This document shows positions 11,231 through 21,669 of a stretch of 64,000 nucleotides of DNA, in pieces (the first letter of the stretch is position 1; every line of letters begins with the position of its first letter). The notes under the pieces were generated by a model. It searched no databases, was not told the DNA's origin, and saw only the letters and a program-made list of their open reading frames with translations. Position numbers and translations under genes: made by a program. The stretch covers positions 4,835,250 to 4,899,249 of the forward strand of contig CAJSYZ010000003.1 of the NCBI GenBank assembly GCA_910574455.1, read 5' to 3'. The stretch comes from Trichaptum fuscoviolaceum. Lineage: Eukaryota > Basidiomycota > Agaricomycetes > Hymenochaetales > Trichaptaceae.

Positions 11231-11429
11231 CGACGACGGGCGAGGGAGGAACGTCACGTGATGACGCCTCGGTTAGGGACTTAGAAAAATTTTACTATCC
11301 GGCCATTTATTTTCAAAACAATACTTAGTTAGTTTTGGAAACATTACTATAGTAAGTTTTCAAGATAATCGTCATTTAGAAATATCTGTGAGTCCATATA
11401 CACTGACTTGCTTCTACTCTTATAAGCCT

Positions 11430-11506
11430 CGATGGCATAGTGGTTAAGTTAAGTGCTGGGTTGTCTTAGTAAGCAAGTGGCAAGGAGTTCGATTCTCGGT
11501 GAAGTA
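11430..11506 (+). other. tRNA-like pol III promoter sequence near the right end
   Basis: An A-box-like GATGGCATAGTGGTTAAG lies at about 11431 and a B-box-like GAGTTCGATTCTC at 11485-11497. The spacing suits a tRNA with a long variable arm, but the acceptor stem does not pair. It faces outward toward the right repeat, mirroring the left end. Confidence 0.55.
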
Positions 11507-11589
11507 GTTATTGTTTTATTGATATTTCTAAATTTGGTCATTGTTATAAAGCTTGCTGTATTTCATTTCCGGTCATAAGTTTGAAGACA

Positions 11590-11664
11590 ATTCATTGTCT
11601 TCGAAATAATAGAATTGTCTTCAATAGCACTAATAGTAGTGTTGAAAACAATTCAGATCCATTG
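11590..11664 (-). repeat. Right terminal inverted repeat
   Basis: Reverse complement of the left end at 9308-9385; the outermost bases on this strand are CCATTG at 11659-11664. Confidence 0.85.
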
Positions 11665-11856
11665 TGTGATTGGAATTTGAAGCAAAGTGGACGATATTCA
11701 AGTTACGTAACTTACATATGTGTTCCGAGCACCTGTTGGAGTTTACACGGTTGACGACTGATAACAACTTCAGCTCCTTTGTCGACCAAGGTACTACATC
11801 TCGTCCTTGCCTAGTCACCAGATCAATCTCCTCACTTTGGTTTAGAAATCGACAAC

Positions 11857-13522
11857 ATGGAAACTGTGGGCGATTCATTCCGCTCAACGCGTAACGCTGT
11901 GCACAAACTACAACGAACTCTGCTGACGATCGCCGAGAACGACGGGATGATAATCACAAAAGAGATCTGGCATGATGAATACGCTGAGAGGTGCTCGATT
12001 TAATCTACCCTTAGTTTGAACTCACTTAACTCACGTCCTCTTGTTTACTCAGTGATCACTTCATCGTGCAAACAAACGAAGTTGGCAATAGAAATGCATC
12101 GTTTTCTATGGCAAGGTCAAGACTGAAGCGAGTAGAGGAGCTTTTTGACACAATATCCTTCTTGAAGTTGTCATTGGAGACTTGCGTCACAAACCTCCGC
12201 CAACGTATGCCCAAGCGGTACCTCACGGATCTTTCAAACGAGCTTCTCATGCTCATTTTCAGACTCTTAGAGCCGGACGTAAACACATTGTTACACTTAT
12301 CGGCAGTGTGCAAGAGGTTTAGACGCCTACTTATATCGTCTCCTCATCTGTGGGCAAGGCAAACAATGTCATCCCATATGTCACGAAGTCTAATCGATGC
12401 AATCGGGAGCCGGAGTGGATCACTTAAACTTGATGCTGTTATCTCGAGTCTTTCGCAGAATCTGTTGCTAGTACAATGTCCAAGTACCGCAATAGATGGA
12501 CCACCGTCGTTCTTTACGGGTTTACGAGTCTTGACATACGGACCTTCCATAAACATATTCTTTGCGCTAAACTCACCTCTCTGGAAGGAATCAATATGAG
12601 GTATCTAGCATACCTCCCTGGCGAGGAACAGAGCCACTGCATGTTCATGTTTGATGACAACTGGTACCCCCCGTCACTGAAGACGCTGACATGTTACGAT
12701 TCTCTTCCACGGCGTTTCTCTGCTGCCGCATCGATGCTCACCAGCTGCTCCTTTACCTTCAACTCTTTCCTCGATCTCGGCAATCTTGTAGCTGTTCTAT
12801 CCGCCACTCTTGTCCTCGAGGACCTAGACGTCAATTTGTGGTCTGTTAAGAATTTGGATGGTCACACTTTGGTCAAGTGTAACCTCCCTACATTGCGTAA
12901 ATGTAGTCTTCGATCAGATGACACGTTTCAGCGTGTAGTGGAGGACCTGCTCGAAGCAATCACTTTCCCTAACGTCAAATCCCTCCGCATTTATCTTCGA
13001 TTCGGGCAGATTTGCGGCGGTTCCGACACTGGCTCCTGCTTTTGGAAAATAGTGAAAGGTATAAAGGATAGGCATACAGGCCTAAAAACACTTGATCTAG
13101 GAGTGGCATGCAGAGATCAAGATGGTGGAGATCTGTTTGGCGTTTACAACATGCGCAATCTCTTTCAATCCCTGCCAAAAGGGATAGAATATCTCACCCT
13201 TTCGGCTTGCAATATAAGGATACTCGTTGGTCGCAGAGCCTTCCTTGGCAAATTCCGAAAGATTCAGTCAATCGCGTTCCGGGATTGCAATTGCTTGGAC
13301 ACAAATTTCTTCGAACACCTCGCCGTTCAGCTTCGCAAGCAGAAGATAAGGCTGGACACAATATTTATATCTGACTGTCGGGAGGTCGGTAGCGAAGAGT
13401 ATGTTCTAGAAGAAAAGGTAGAAACAATATTTGGAAAGGCCGGAATACTAAATTTGGGCTTGTATTTCCGGGGCTCGGAAGCCTCGGATACGGGTCAAGA
13501 TTCGGATCCAGGTTTGCGTTAA
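11857..13522 (+). pseudogene. F-box/LRR-type gene, frameshifted paralogue of the 7298 gene
   Basis: Exon 1 is 11857-11990 (METVGDSFRS..., same 134-nt length as its paralogue), followed by a 62-nt intron and exon 2 from 12053. The F-box core is DLSNELLMLIFRLLEP, HLSAVCKRFRRLL and PHLWARQ. The N-terminal frame carries on only to about 12470. The leucine-rich part (KYRNRWTTVVLYG onward) continues in another frame to the stop at 13522. Alignment with the 7298 product places a 1-2 nt indel between 12460 and 12480. Apart from this one break both halves are intact, so it is a young pseudogene, a programmed or alternative structure, or a base-call error. If repaired it would be an SCF adaptor like its neighbour. 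Confidence 0.7.
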
Positions 13523-14599
13523 CATAGATTCATGGCGCATAGCAGAATTAAATAAAATATTTTCCCTAAGAAAAATGACACTAACGTACATTACTGTCTA
13601 CAATGCTACTCCGCATCTTACGTCTTGCTTTACTCTCTCTGTGCTTTGAATATCCCGGTTTCTTTATCTTAGTTCTTGTGACATGTGTACTTGGACACAG
13701 AAATATATACTTTGCGGTACTGCACTTTCATGATTTTGTTGTAAAACTGCACGGCTCCAAAGGTTAATCGTACCGGTGCGGCCGCTCTGTAACTTAAGAT
13801 TTATCACGCTTGAATCCCGCTTGGTTTCTGATTTGACACATTGTTATTATTTATCTACAGGAGCTACAATATGGAAACGGTCCTAGAACCATTCTGTCTC
13901 CTTGACTCGGAGTCAACTTCCGAGTCAGCGCCGTGCTGGCAGGTAGTATCCCACGCTTCCTGTTCTTCGGAGCTCAAGTTACTACATAGTAGTACCTGGG
14001 TTGCGCGCGGGTCACGTCTGCCAGTGTGGCTTCTCAGGCTTCATTCAATGAATGCAACAGCCGCACCAATATTCGATAAAATACGTGCAACAATGCTGTG
14101 TTCCGATTGCAATATTCTCTTCGGCGCCTTCAAGTACCTTTGATCAGTCAGATCTGACGAGTGCAATCGCTTAGACTTCAAATCATCCGAGGATCGAAGA
14201 GGAAAATATACGGATAGATGCCTTAAATATACAACATTGACGAGAAATTGATCATTGGCAGCGAGGGGTATATACATGCATAGGGGGAAGTAATGAAGGC
14301 GCTGTTTAGGGAACCCAGTGTGCTGCAAACCCGTCAATGGCAGATCTGCAATGACCGATATGCACCGTTTAATGTACTTCAGGACTTGCCTCTACTTGGC
14401 ATGCCCATATAGTAGTGTATGTATTAGTCTAATGAATTTCTTTCGAGTGGAAAAGAGAGTTCTATAACTTGAAGCACTGGAGCCATCATGTTGTGTCAAG
14501 ATATGCCCCTCTTCCTACTCATACTTGTTAAGCTTAATGTATTTATTCGATCTCGACAAATTATATTTATAGTACTGAATACAATAGGATACAATATGT
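13523..14599. other. Non-coding stretch, nothing recognised
   Basis: The sequence is AT-rich, with only short ORFs lacking recognisable domains or splice context. Polyadenylation-like AATAAA signals for the F-box gene lie just after 13540. Confidence 0.5.
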
Positions 14600-15450
14600 A
14601 CGTGTAAATACTGGCAGTGTTCTATGTTCTGCGTAATGTAATGGGAAGTTGTTTTACAATAGATGTGTAGAATATCTAGGAATGAGGAGGGGAATAGTTA
14701 ATGGACATAGGAAGCATGCGAGTAAAGAATACGAATGAAAGGAGACAGTAGTAAATGTAGTAGGAAAGAACAGTATAAATAGACATATGATTTGGAGGTG
14801 AAGGAAGCATAGAACAATGTATATAGAATATGTAAAAAGGAGGGAATAGCTACTAGAGATTAGATGTGCGCGTGTCAACAAGTGAGTAGAAGAAAAGGAA
14901 TAGCTATAGGTACAGTAGAGAGGAAAAGTAGTAATAGAGACTTGGAGATTTCGCCAGTGAAGCGTAGAACAATGGATATGTGATTATGGACAGTAAAGTA
15001 GGAGGTGTGCTTTGTTCTGCGTAATGCAATAGGAGGTGCGGCAAATAGGAGATGTGAAGAATACGAAGAAACAAGGGTATAGCGTGGTAGGATGCTCGGG
15101 TGTAAATGAATGAGTGATGGGAATTGGATAGAGATAAGAAGGAGTAGTTGTGAAGGGTAGTGGTATGGGCAATTTGGAAGTGAAGCGTAGAAACTGGAGG
15201 CAGTTAACAATAGGAAACAAGAAGAAACGGAGACGGTAAAGGGTATATAGGCCTATGATCAAGCAAAGAAAGAAAATGAAGCCAAATTACGAGACAAGAT
15301 CGGAAGCGAAGAAACTGATCATGAAAAAGGAGATATGAAAGACACGAGAAATACGAGATGATAAAAGATGACAGAAAGGGAAAAGAGACATTAGAGAGAC
15401 GAGAAACGCGAGACAGAGATAAGGAAAGAGAGAAACAGAAAAAGCGTAGC
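14600..15450. repeat. Purine-rich tract with degenerate ~380-bp repeats
   Basis: The plus strand is almost devoid of long pyrimidine runs and rich in GGA/GAA. Two landmarks recur: TTCTGCGTAATG, followed by YAATRGGA, at about 14629 and 15013; and GAAGCGTAGAA at about 14956 and 15181, with a diverged form near 14801. Minus-strand ORFs here (Leu/Ser/Phe/Tyr-rich) are artefacts of this composition. Confidence 0.55.
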
Positions 15451-15784
15451 TTGTGTGGGTAATTTACGATGTCCGGTCGCATGACTCGTACGAATGCGGT
15501 CGCCAGGACGGATTCGACGAGTTCTAGTGCGTGCAGATCGGTAGACTTTTGTGGGAGTAGGACAATGGGGTTCTGGCGCGACAGAGCTGGGGATTCTGTC
15601 CGTACTCGAGCGGTGGCCTCGAGATGCGGGTTCATCGATTGACGCATGTCCTTTCAAAGTGAGCGTTGAAGAACGGCTGGCTTCCTTGCTTCTCGGAGTC
15701 GTAGTCTGACCTCCGAAGAAGGCTGCGGGACACCGGGAAGGAAGCTTCAGCCCTTGGTTCGTTGCACTCACAAAAGCCGAGCGC

Positions 15785-18700
15785 TCAGGCTTTTGTAAAT
15801 GCACCATCCCAAAGGCCTGACTTCCGACGCCAGTTGCGATCGATCCCCAGCTGGTTGCCCTCAGAGTCGTTAATAGTGATAGAGGTCGGGTCGAGCAGCT
15901 TCTTCTTCGCCGCCTTCTTAGTGCCCGAGGGTATCTAATTAAATTGCACTGAGAGATCATCCTTCGGGTTTGTCGATACTGCAGGATCCAGTCAGCTTTA
16001 GATTATATGCTATCGCGCACAAGTCATGACTTACCATTCACTTCCGAACTCACTGGTACCGATCCCATTTCCTGAGCTGGGCGCTTCCTCTTCGATCTTT
16101 TCCTCAGTTTACCACCGACCTTCTTGACCGTACCGGACATCCTGTCGAGTAAGCTCCTCTCGTTCGCATCCTTCTGGGGTAGAGGCAAGGCACCTTCAGC
16201 GTCCACGAGAGTACAATCGTCAGAGAGTCGAGACAACAGAGAGCTTTCAGAAGGGCACGATGACCGGGAATCAAGAGCGGAGTGTGTGTGCAATAGTCCG
16301 TTCAGTGGAGTATTCGGCCCACCGGAGTTCACGTGGGGAGGCACTACGCTGGTGCGCTACAAGACGGAAAGACTAGTTAGCACGCAGCATATCATGAAGA
16401 ATAATTGAAAACATACCACTTCTTCGTCACTCGAAATGCATTCTTCTATCCGAGTACCGTATCGTGCGTACTTCCAATTAGTACTCATTGCTGTCCTCTT
16501 CTTCCTTGCCCATGGTGTTGAGAATGGGTCATGGTTGAGAATGTCTGTTATGTCGTTAGATTTAAATATTTCTCTTCAGGATAAGTTGCCTTACCGTCCG
16601 TGTCTAAGTCCGAAGCATCTAATACATGAGTAGCGTCCGAGGACGCTGAGGTGCATCCTTCTTGAGAAATGGCCTTCTTCTTCAACTTGCCACCGACCGC
16701 GGTTGCTTTGTCGGCGGTCTTGTCTAGGAAGTCTCTCGTTTTTGTCGCGGGTGAACTGGAGTCGGCATCTATTGCATCGTAAGCATACGTAGCTTCTACA
16801 AGAGGTGAATCGTCTTACCAATTGCAGTTGAGTCTCGAGGCTTGCTCTCGCTATAGGCGTTCCCAGGAAGAGTAGCGTCCTCTTCCTGACGAATGGTCTT
16901 CTTCTTATTCATTCTGTCGCCGACCGCACTTGCTTTGTCGACGACCTTAGCCAGGAAGCCCTTCTTTACGTCTTCCGGTATGACTCCCTCCATGTCGACG
17001 AGGGTACTTGTGTCGGATAACAGTGAAGTTTCCGACGGGTCAGGTAGCTTTCGTAACGAGGTGTTCTGCTTCTTGATACCGCCAACAGCTACACCCAGCA
17101 GGCTTCGAATGCGAGCAGGGCGACTCGGCTTCTTGATCTGGGAGACCGATGAGGGCTGTCCAGGTAAGCAAAGGTCCGAGAGTTCGAGTTCGGAGTGAGA
17201 GTGTCTTTCTGACGGGCCTATCTTGTGTTCTAAGTCTAACACATTCTCAGAGGCATCGACACCCACAGGAGCTTTTGCATCGAGGTCTGAGCTTCTCAGT
17301 GTATCCACTTCTTCAGGCTCCGACAGAGGATCAGCTACGGTACAGATGGTCACTGCAACCACGGTCAGAGGTCCTAGTTCTTCATTGGCAGGCGACAATG
17401 CAGGGCATATTGTCGCGGCCGTGTTCTCGAGTTCAGGAACAGAGTGAACCAGCATAGAGAGGAGGTCCAATCCATCGTCTTCGGTAAACAAAGGTCCTAC
17501 AGAAGGCATACTTGGAGTTACAACGACTGGCAGAGGTGTCAAATCGCTATCTCCATCTTCAGGCAAAGGTATGTTGCAAGGGTCGACGCTGTACTCTAGT
17601 TTCTCAGCACAGGCAGTCGAGGGCATAGATCTGGTCAGAGAGGCACGATGGTTGTCGTCACTCGGGTTGACTGGGGTATCGGTTACAGGATCTACAGTTT
17701 GGTTCAAGGTATATCGGATAGTTGATATCGTCGGCTCCTCTTCAAGGAACGTTGGCGACGAAACTTCAGTAAGAGCAAATTCTTCATCAGCAGAGACTTC
17801 AGGTAAAGCAATAGCAGAGGAATCGACAGAGAGTGTCGCATTCGCAATCACAGGACAGTATGAAACATCGGCCAAGTTACCATGAACGAGCGCAAACAGA
17901 TAATCGTCGATAGGCATCAGGGTTAAGGCGTCTATGAGCCACTGAGCCTGATAGATCTGTGCACGGTGTGAGTGGCAGAAGCTTACACGATGACAAGGAA
18001 ACTTACCTGTTCGCTGGGTAACGTCACCTCCATGCCGTTCATTTTGAATTGACGTGATGCTGTGTGTCCTATGTATATGAGAATGTGTCGAGTCTGATTG
18101 ATGATGCTTGATATCTGAAGTCTTCTAGCCGTCTTGAAGCTGAAGTCAAGTCTGTTGAAGGGCAGCCCGAGGACGAGAACGGTCGGTCCTTGTCCTTCAA
18201 ACTGCACAGTCGCCGAGAATATAATCCGAGAATCCAGAGTACCAGAACCGAGTAAAACCGAAGCCAGGTCAACCACCTTGTTGAGCTAGAATTAGATACG
18301 ATTCTAACGTACAAATAAATGCTACTTACGAAGAGCGTGAACCACATGAAGAGAATGAAGACCATGTCGTATGCCACCTTAGCCACCATCTTCGCCGCCG
18401 TGAGAGCTCCTTCCATCATAGAATAGAGCTTGCCGGAGGAAGGCCTGAGCGAGTACGCAAGAAGACAGAACAAGAGAACAGGGAGGAGAGTGCCAAAGGA
18501 CAGGATGCCACTGGCAGGATGTGCCACAGCGATATCTGAGCCACTAAGATGTGAAGAGCTGAAGCCATTGTCGAGGATAGGACAACTAAGAAGAGCCGAG
18601 CTATTGTCGGGAGGTACGATGTCACCCTTGAGACAGGTAAGAGTCGATGCCACACGGCGAGCAGGCTTGTCGAAGAGCGAACACTGGGTTTGGAGAGCAG

Positions 18701-18872
18701 CCAATGTTGGAGAGAGTAGAGGGACCTCACAGGTGTCCAAGAGAGTCCAGAGATCGATCTCAGGCTTCCTGGCTAGCTCCTGGAGGATTCGCATTGTAGC
18801 AGGGTCGTTGCACGGCTGCGCGTGCGTTAAGATGCTCGTAAGCATGAGGATTGGGTGAGTGTCCAACATCAT
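15785..18872 (-). CDS. Family A membrane protein, copy 2 (complete)
   Basis: Model: 18872-18330, 18276-18007, 17956-16819, 16768-16595, 16544-16417, 16356-16054, 15934-15785; about 901 aa. Introns 1-5 are 50-60 nt with agreeing phases; the last is 119 nt. Two hydrophobic segments lie at about residues 120-180 (LLPVLLFCLLAYSL; ILFMWFTLF). Then come a compact ~100-residue region, a long acidic Ser/Thr/Pro-rich stretch, and a C-terminal part with three degenerate repeats, each ending in a basic motif (VVDKASAVGDRMNKKK; TADKATAVGGKLKKK; MSGTVKKVGGKLRKR). Two of these are preceded by STLVDMEG / CTLVDAEG. The tail is Lys-rich (GTKKAAKKKLL). No family was recognised. The 3' end is uncertain: using the GTAAGT at 16034 instead would end at 15935, and open sequence in other frames continues to about 15430. 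Confidence 0.7.
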
Positions 18873-18989
18873 TGAAGAAGTCAGACGATATGTATATAAC
18901 AGAGGGGTGTATATCGCACGAGGTATGTGTATGAGATGGTCGAGGTACGAGGGCAAGATGTGATAGTGGAGTTGGGGAGGTGAGGAGGG

Positions 18990-19076
18990 TTTATAAACGA
19001 AATGCGCAATAACCAGACGCGCTTGGTCGTGTTTGGCCACTACAACGCGTCTCGCGCTTAATCACGTTTCACGCGT
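18990..19076 (-). promoter_or_regulatory. TATA box and two ACGCGT motifs upstream of family A copy 2
   Basis: TATAAA on the minus strand is at 18995-18990, about 120 nt before the ATG. ACGCGT sites lie at 19045-19050 and 19071-19076, close to the spacing seen in copy 1. Confidence 0.5.
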
Positions 19077-19125
19077 CGGAGTACAAACAGTACCAAATTT
19101 GGTCCTCATTCCCGAAATACGTTAG

Positions 19126-19844
19126 CTACACGTAGCCTGCTTTTGCTCGCTCATGAAGACTGATTATCAACAGCTTCGTGTTGTGATTGCAGTCCTTAAT
19201 GATACGCTCGCGAAGCTTTGCTACCTGCAAAGTAAGCTCGATGCCTAGTTGGCGGCCTTCATCGATAGTCAACGGTTGCGATCGTGCGCTAAGTTGCGCG
19301 TGCGCCTTTTCACGCACTTCTGCGCTGGCATCGTACAATGTAGTCAGGACAGCACGCTGTACGAGAGAGATTGGGAGACAATCAAGCTTGCGAAACACTA
19401 GTTCTCGAATCTCGTCACATTGCCACATGTCAGCGAGCCGAAGGATAGTCTTCCACGCATCGACACTTGCTTTGTTTTTAAAACATTTTCTACAGTTTCT
19501 CAGCAATGAAGCGGACAAAAACAAGATGGTTGGCTTACAGATTGTAGAATACCCAGAGAAGCTGAGTGAACTCTTTGATGGTTACTTGCGGCAAGAAAAT
19601 GGGATGCTCGTCTGAAGTACCCTCCACATTCACCCCAGATTCGGGAGGGGTAGGCAAGGAGAACATGTCGCAAAACAACGGCGAGTTTCGGAGGAAAAAG
19701 GAACGATGAACGCGAAAGAGTGTATTCTCAACCTGAGAAGACGTCTGAGTGAGTTTCCTGTGTCAAAGTATGTAGCAGTTTCCCCCAATCTTCTGACGGA
19801 GAGGTTAAAGAGGCAGATGAAGTAGAGGTAGCGTTTGAGGGCAT
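19126..19844 (-). pseudogene. BTB/POZ-domain protein, copy 2, damaged first exon
   Basis: Exon 2 (19732-19539) and exon 3 (19499-19126) are intact and encode the best-preserved BTB sequence of the three: NTLFRVHRSFFLRNSPLF, CDMFSLPTPPE, HPIFLPQVTIKEF, LADMWQCDEIREL, and a full C-terminus ending ERAKAGYV. The first exon from ATG 19844 has lost about 66 nt compared with copy 3. The loss removes the residues before VENTLF and the first splice donor, and reading on from the ATG meets a stop (TGA) at the old exon 2 border. Unless another upstream exon is used, for example one ending at the conserved GTGAGT near 20380, no normal protein is made. The family normally works as a CUL3-type adaptor. Confidence 0.7.
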
Positions 19845-21070
19845 TGTGCAAGACGAACAGTGGTCTACCGTGGAAGTTGTAGAAATCCGCTCCTATATGT
19901 ATGACTTCAACTGAGCATGGACACAGCTACAATGCTATTCTTAACCCTAAACGAGTCAAGTCTTCTCGTACATAGCAGAAAGACGGCCGATGAGTCAAGT
20001 CTTGCCATACATAGCAGAAGTAAAGGTGCGACACCCAGTCTGGGGCGCATTGCGGCATTGGGGAATCGAAAATTCAAATAAGCGCCCGCAAAATAGGAGC
20101 TGATTCAGAATGAGGCTTGGCAAGTTCTGATGCTACGTAGGCTGGATCAAGCCCTCGGGAAAGGAGAGGTGACGACTCGGGAGACAAACAAGGAAAGCGA
20201 AAGACAAGGTTAAAAGTTGAGAAGTAGAGGAGGGGGGGCCGCTTGGGCAAAGAATCAATGCGATTCGAAGGACCGATATTTTTGGTGGGTTATAAGGCCT
20301 GGCCCATGGTAGTAGGATCGAAGAGACCATAGGGGTAGAGCCTCTGACTATCGGTTTCGAAAACAAGACAAGAGACTCACCAGTGCCATCTCAGGACCAG
20401 AAGTATCACACATACGAACCCCAGCTGTCGGTAGTTAACGATGTCCAATGGCTTGTACCATAAGATCCACGGCCAACTCCTCACTTTTGTCTCAATTACA
20501 ACCCGAGATAAGACTCGTAATTTGTGACAGCACCTTGGATGAAAGAAATGGGTGCATGATTTGATCTCCATTTGCAGAGACAGTTCGTTTAGACCTGCAA
20601 AGGAATAGATAAGTTGCAACAATATCGATGTATGCCTCGCCTTTTATATGACCTTTCAAACACTTCCGAGTTACAGCAACGAAGAAGCGTGTGCTCAACA
20701 AAATGCTGATCGGAATCTTCTTGGACAAGCTGAAAGAGATGCAACGCGCTCGTATCCAGTGTAGATTCTATGTGCACGAGGAGAATTAGTGAGACACCCG
20801 GCGGACTTGTAGGAGAAATACCACACACCTCAGGTTACATGTTCGATGCTCAGTTCCTCTTCTCGGCGAAGCTCACGCCATCCAGTCCATCCATCAGCTT
20901 TTGTTCACTTGCCCATGAAGAATCTTTTATGCGGAGATGAGAGAAACTATGCACGCGAGGGGGATAGAAAGCTGTTGGTTTTGAATGGGATTCAGATATG
21001 TCGACATCTATGCGTCGTGTCCATTCAATTAGTTGTTGTCGAGCGTCCTCACTAGTTATACGTGTGTCGA
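19845..21070. other. Duplicated upstream region of BTB copy 2
   Basis: Non-coding or unresolved sequence that matches copy 3 (60.9-62.18 kb). It includes the block at 20.15-20.43 kb also found in copy 1, with the conserved GTGAGT site (minus strand, near 20380). Short ORFs here are not conserved in frame between copies. Confidence 0.5.
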
Positions 21071-21145
21071 ATGTTCAGCATCGCGCTCGTCGCTTCGTTC
21101 TGCTGGTTGTCGGTGTCAGTTCGAGGAGAAAGGGTGATAAGATAA
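21071..21145 (+). pseudogene. Remnant of a small secreted-protein ORF (copy 2)
   Basis: ATG at 21071 opens MFSIALVASFCWLSVSVRG, a signal-peptide-like start that matches the ORF at 60899. It stops after 24 codons, where copy 3 keeps reading (CAA in copy 3, TAA here). Either the peptide was lost in this copy, or an intron (GTAAGA in copy 3, ATAAGA here) is broken. Confidence 0.5.
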
Positions 21146-21669
21146 AACAAGCACCGCACCCAATCGGATCTGAACGCGCACTTACTTCTGCCACATCCTA
21201 CATCCACCTCGAACGACCAAAGCGAGCCATCACCACTAAGCCAAGGGGCTATCAATGTGTGCGACGTTGCTCGACACCGTCGCAAGGCAGCATTATCGAA
21301 TACTGAAACTCGAGCTCTTCGTAGTCGACGTCGACAGCGCACCCACTAAACTGAGCCGTACCTAGGTTGGGATCAGTACGCGTAATGTGCATTTGTGTTA
21401 ACTTAACTGACACGGAGAGCTTCTGTTTAGTTGATAGAGAAAATGGCACCATGTCTGAAAGGACAAAGAGTCAAAAGTCCTGGCTTGAGCCTTCAGGCTC
21501 CTTGCTTAAAGGAGGTTGACTTCCGCTCACCTCGACTTCGAACTTTCAAACTGCACACAATAAACTTGGTGCTCAATATCTGCTCCTCTATTACTACTTA
21601 TAGGTAATTACTTGCTCTTGATGCTTTTGACGAAGAGTTGAATCGTCTTTGTCTTCACCAGCTTTATCG

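Larger units (their letters stand above)
9308..11664. mobile_element. Pack-type inverted-repeat element carrying a Ca2+-ATPase gene fragment
   Basis: The ends CAATGGAT..GAATTG are inverted repeats, near-identical over about 75-80 bp. Inside each end lies AT-rich sequence and then an outward-facing tRNA-like promoter pair, and the centre is a markedly GC-rich fragment of a host P-type Ca2+-ATPase gene in antisense. No transposase is present, so the element is non-autonomous. No clear target duplication was found at the assigned ends. It lies between two F-box paralogues whose coding sequence is untouched by it. Confidence 0.75.

Noticed and set aside
11430..11506. Functional tRNA gene
   Set aside because: A and B boxes are present but the acceptor arm does not pair and the body cannot fold into a cloverleaf.
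14654..15647. Long minus-strand ORFs rich in Leu, Ser, Phe and Tyr
   Set aside because: They follow directly from the purine bias of the plus strand; no domain, start context or splice structure supports them.
16796..16818. A 23-nt intron in family A copy 2
   Set aside because: Too short to be spliced; a further AG 27 nt on gives a normal 50-nt intron in the same phase.
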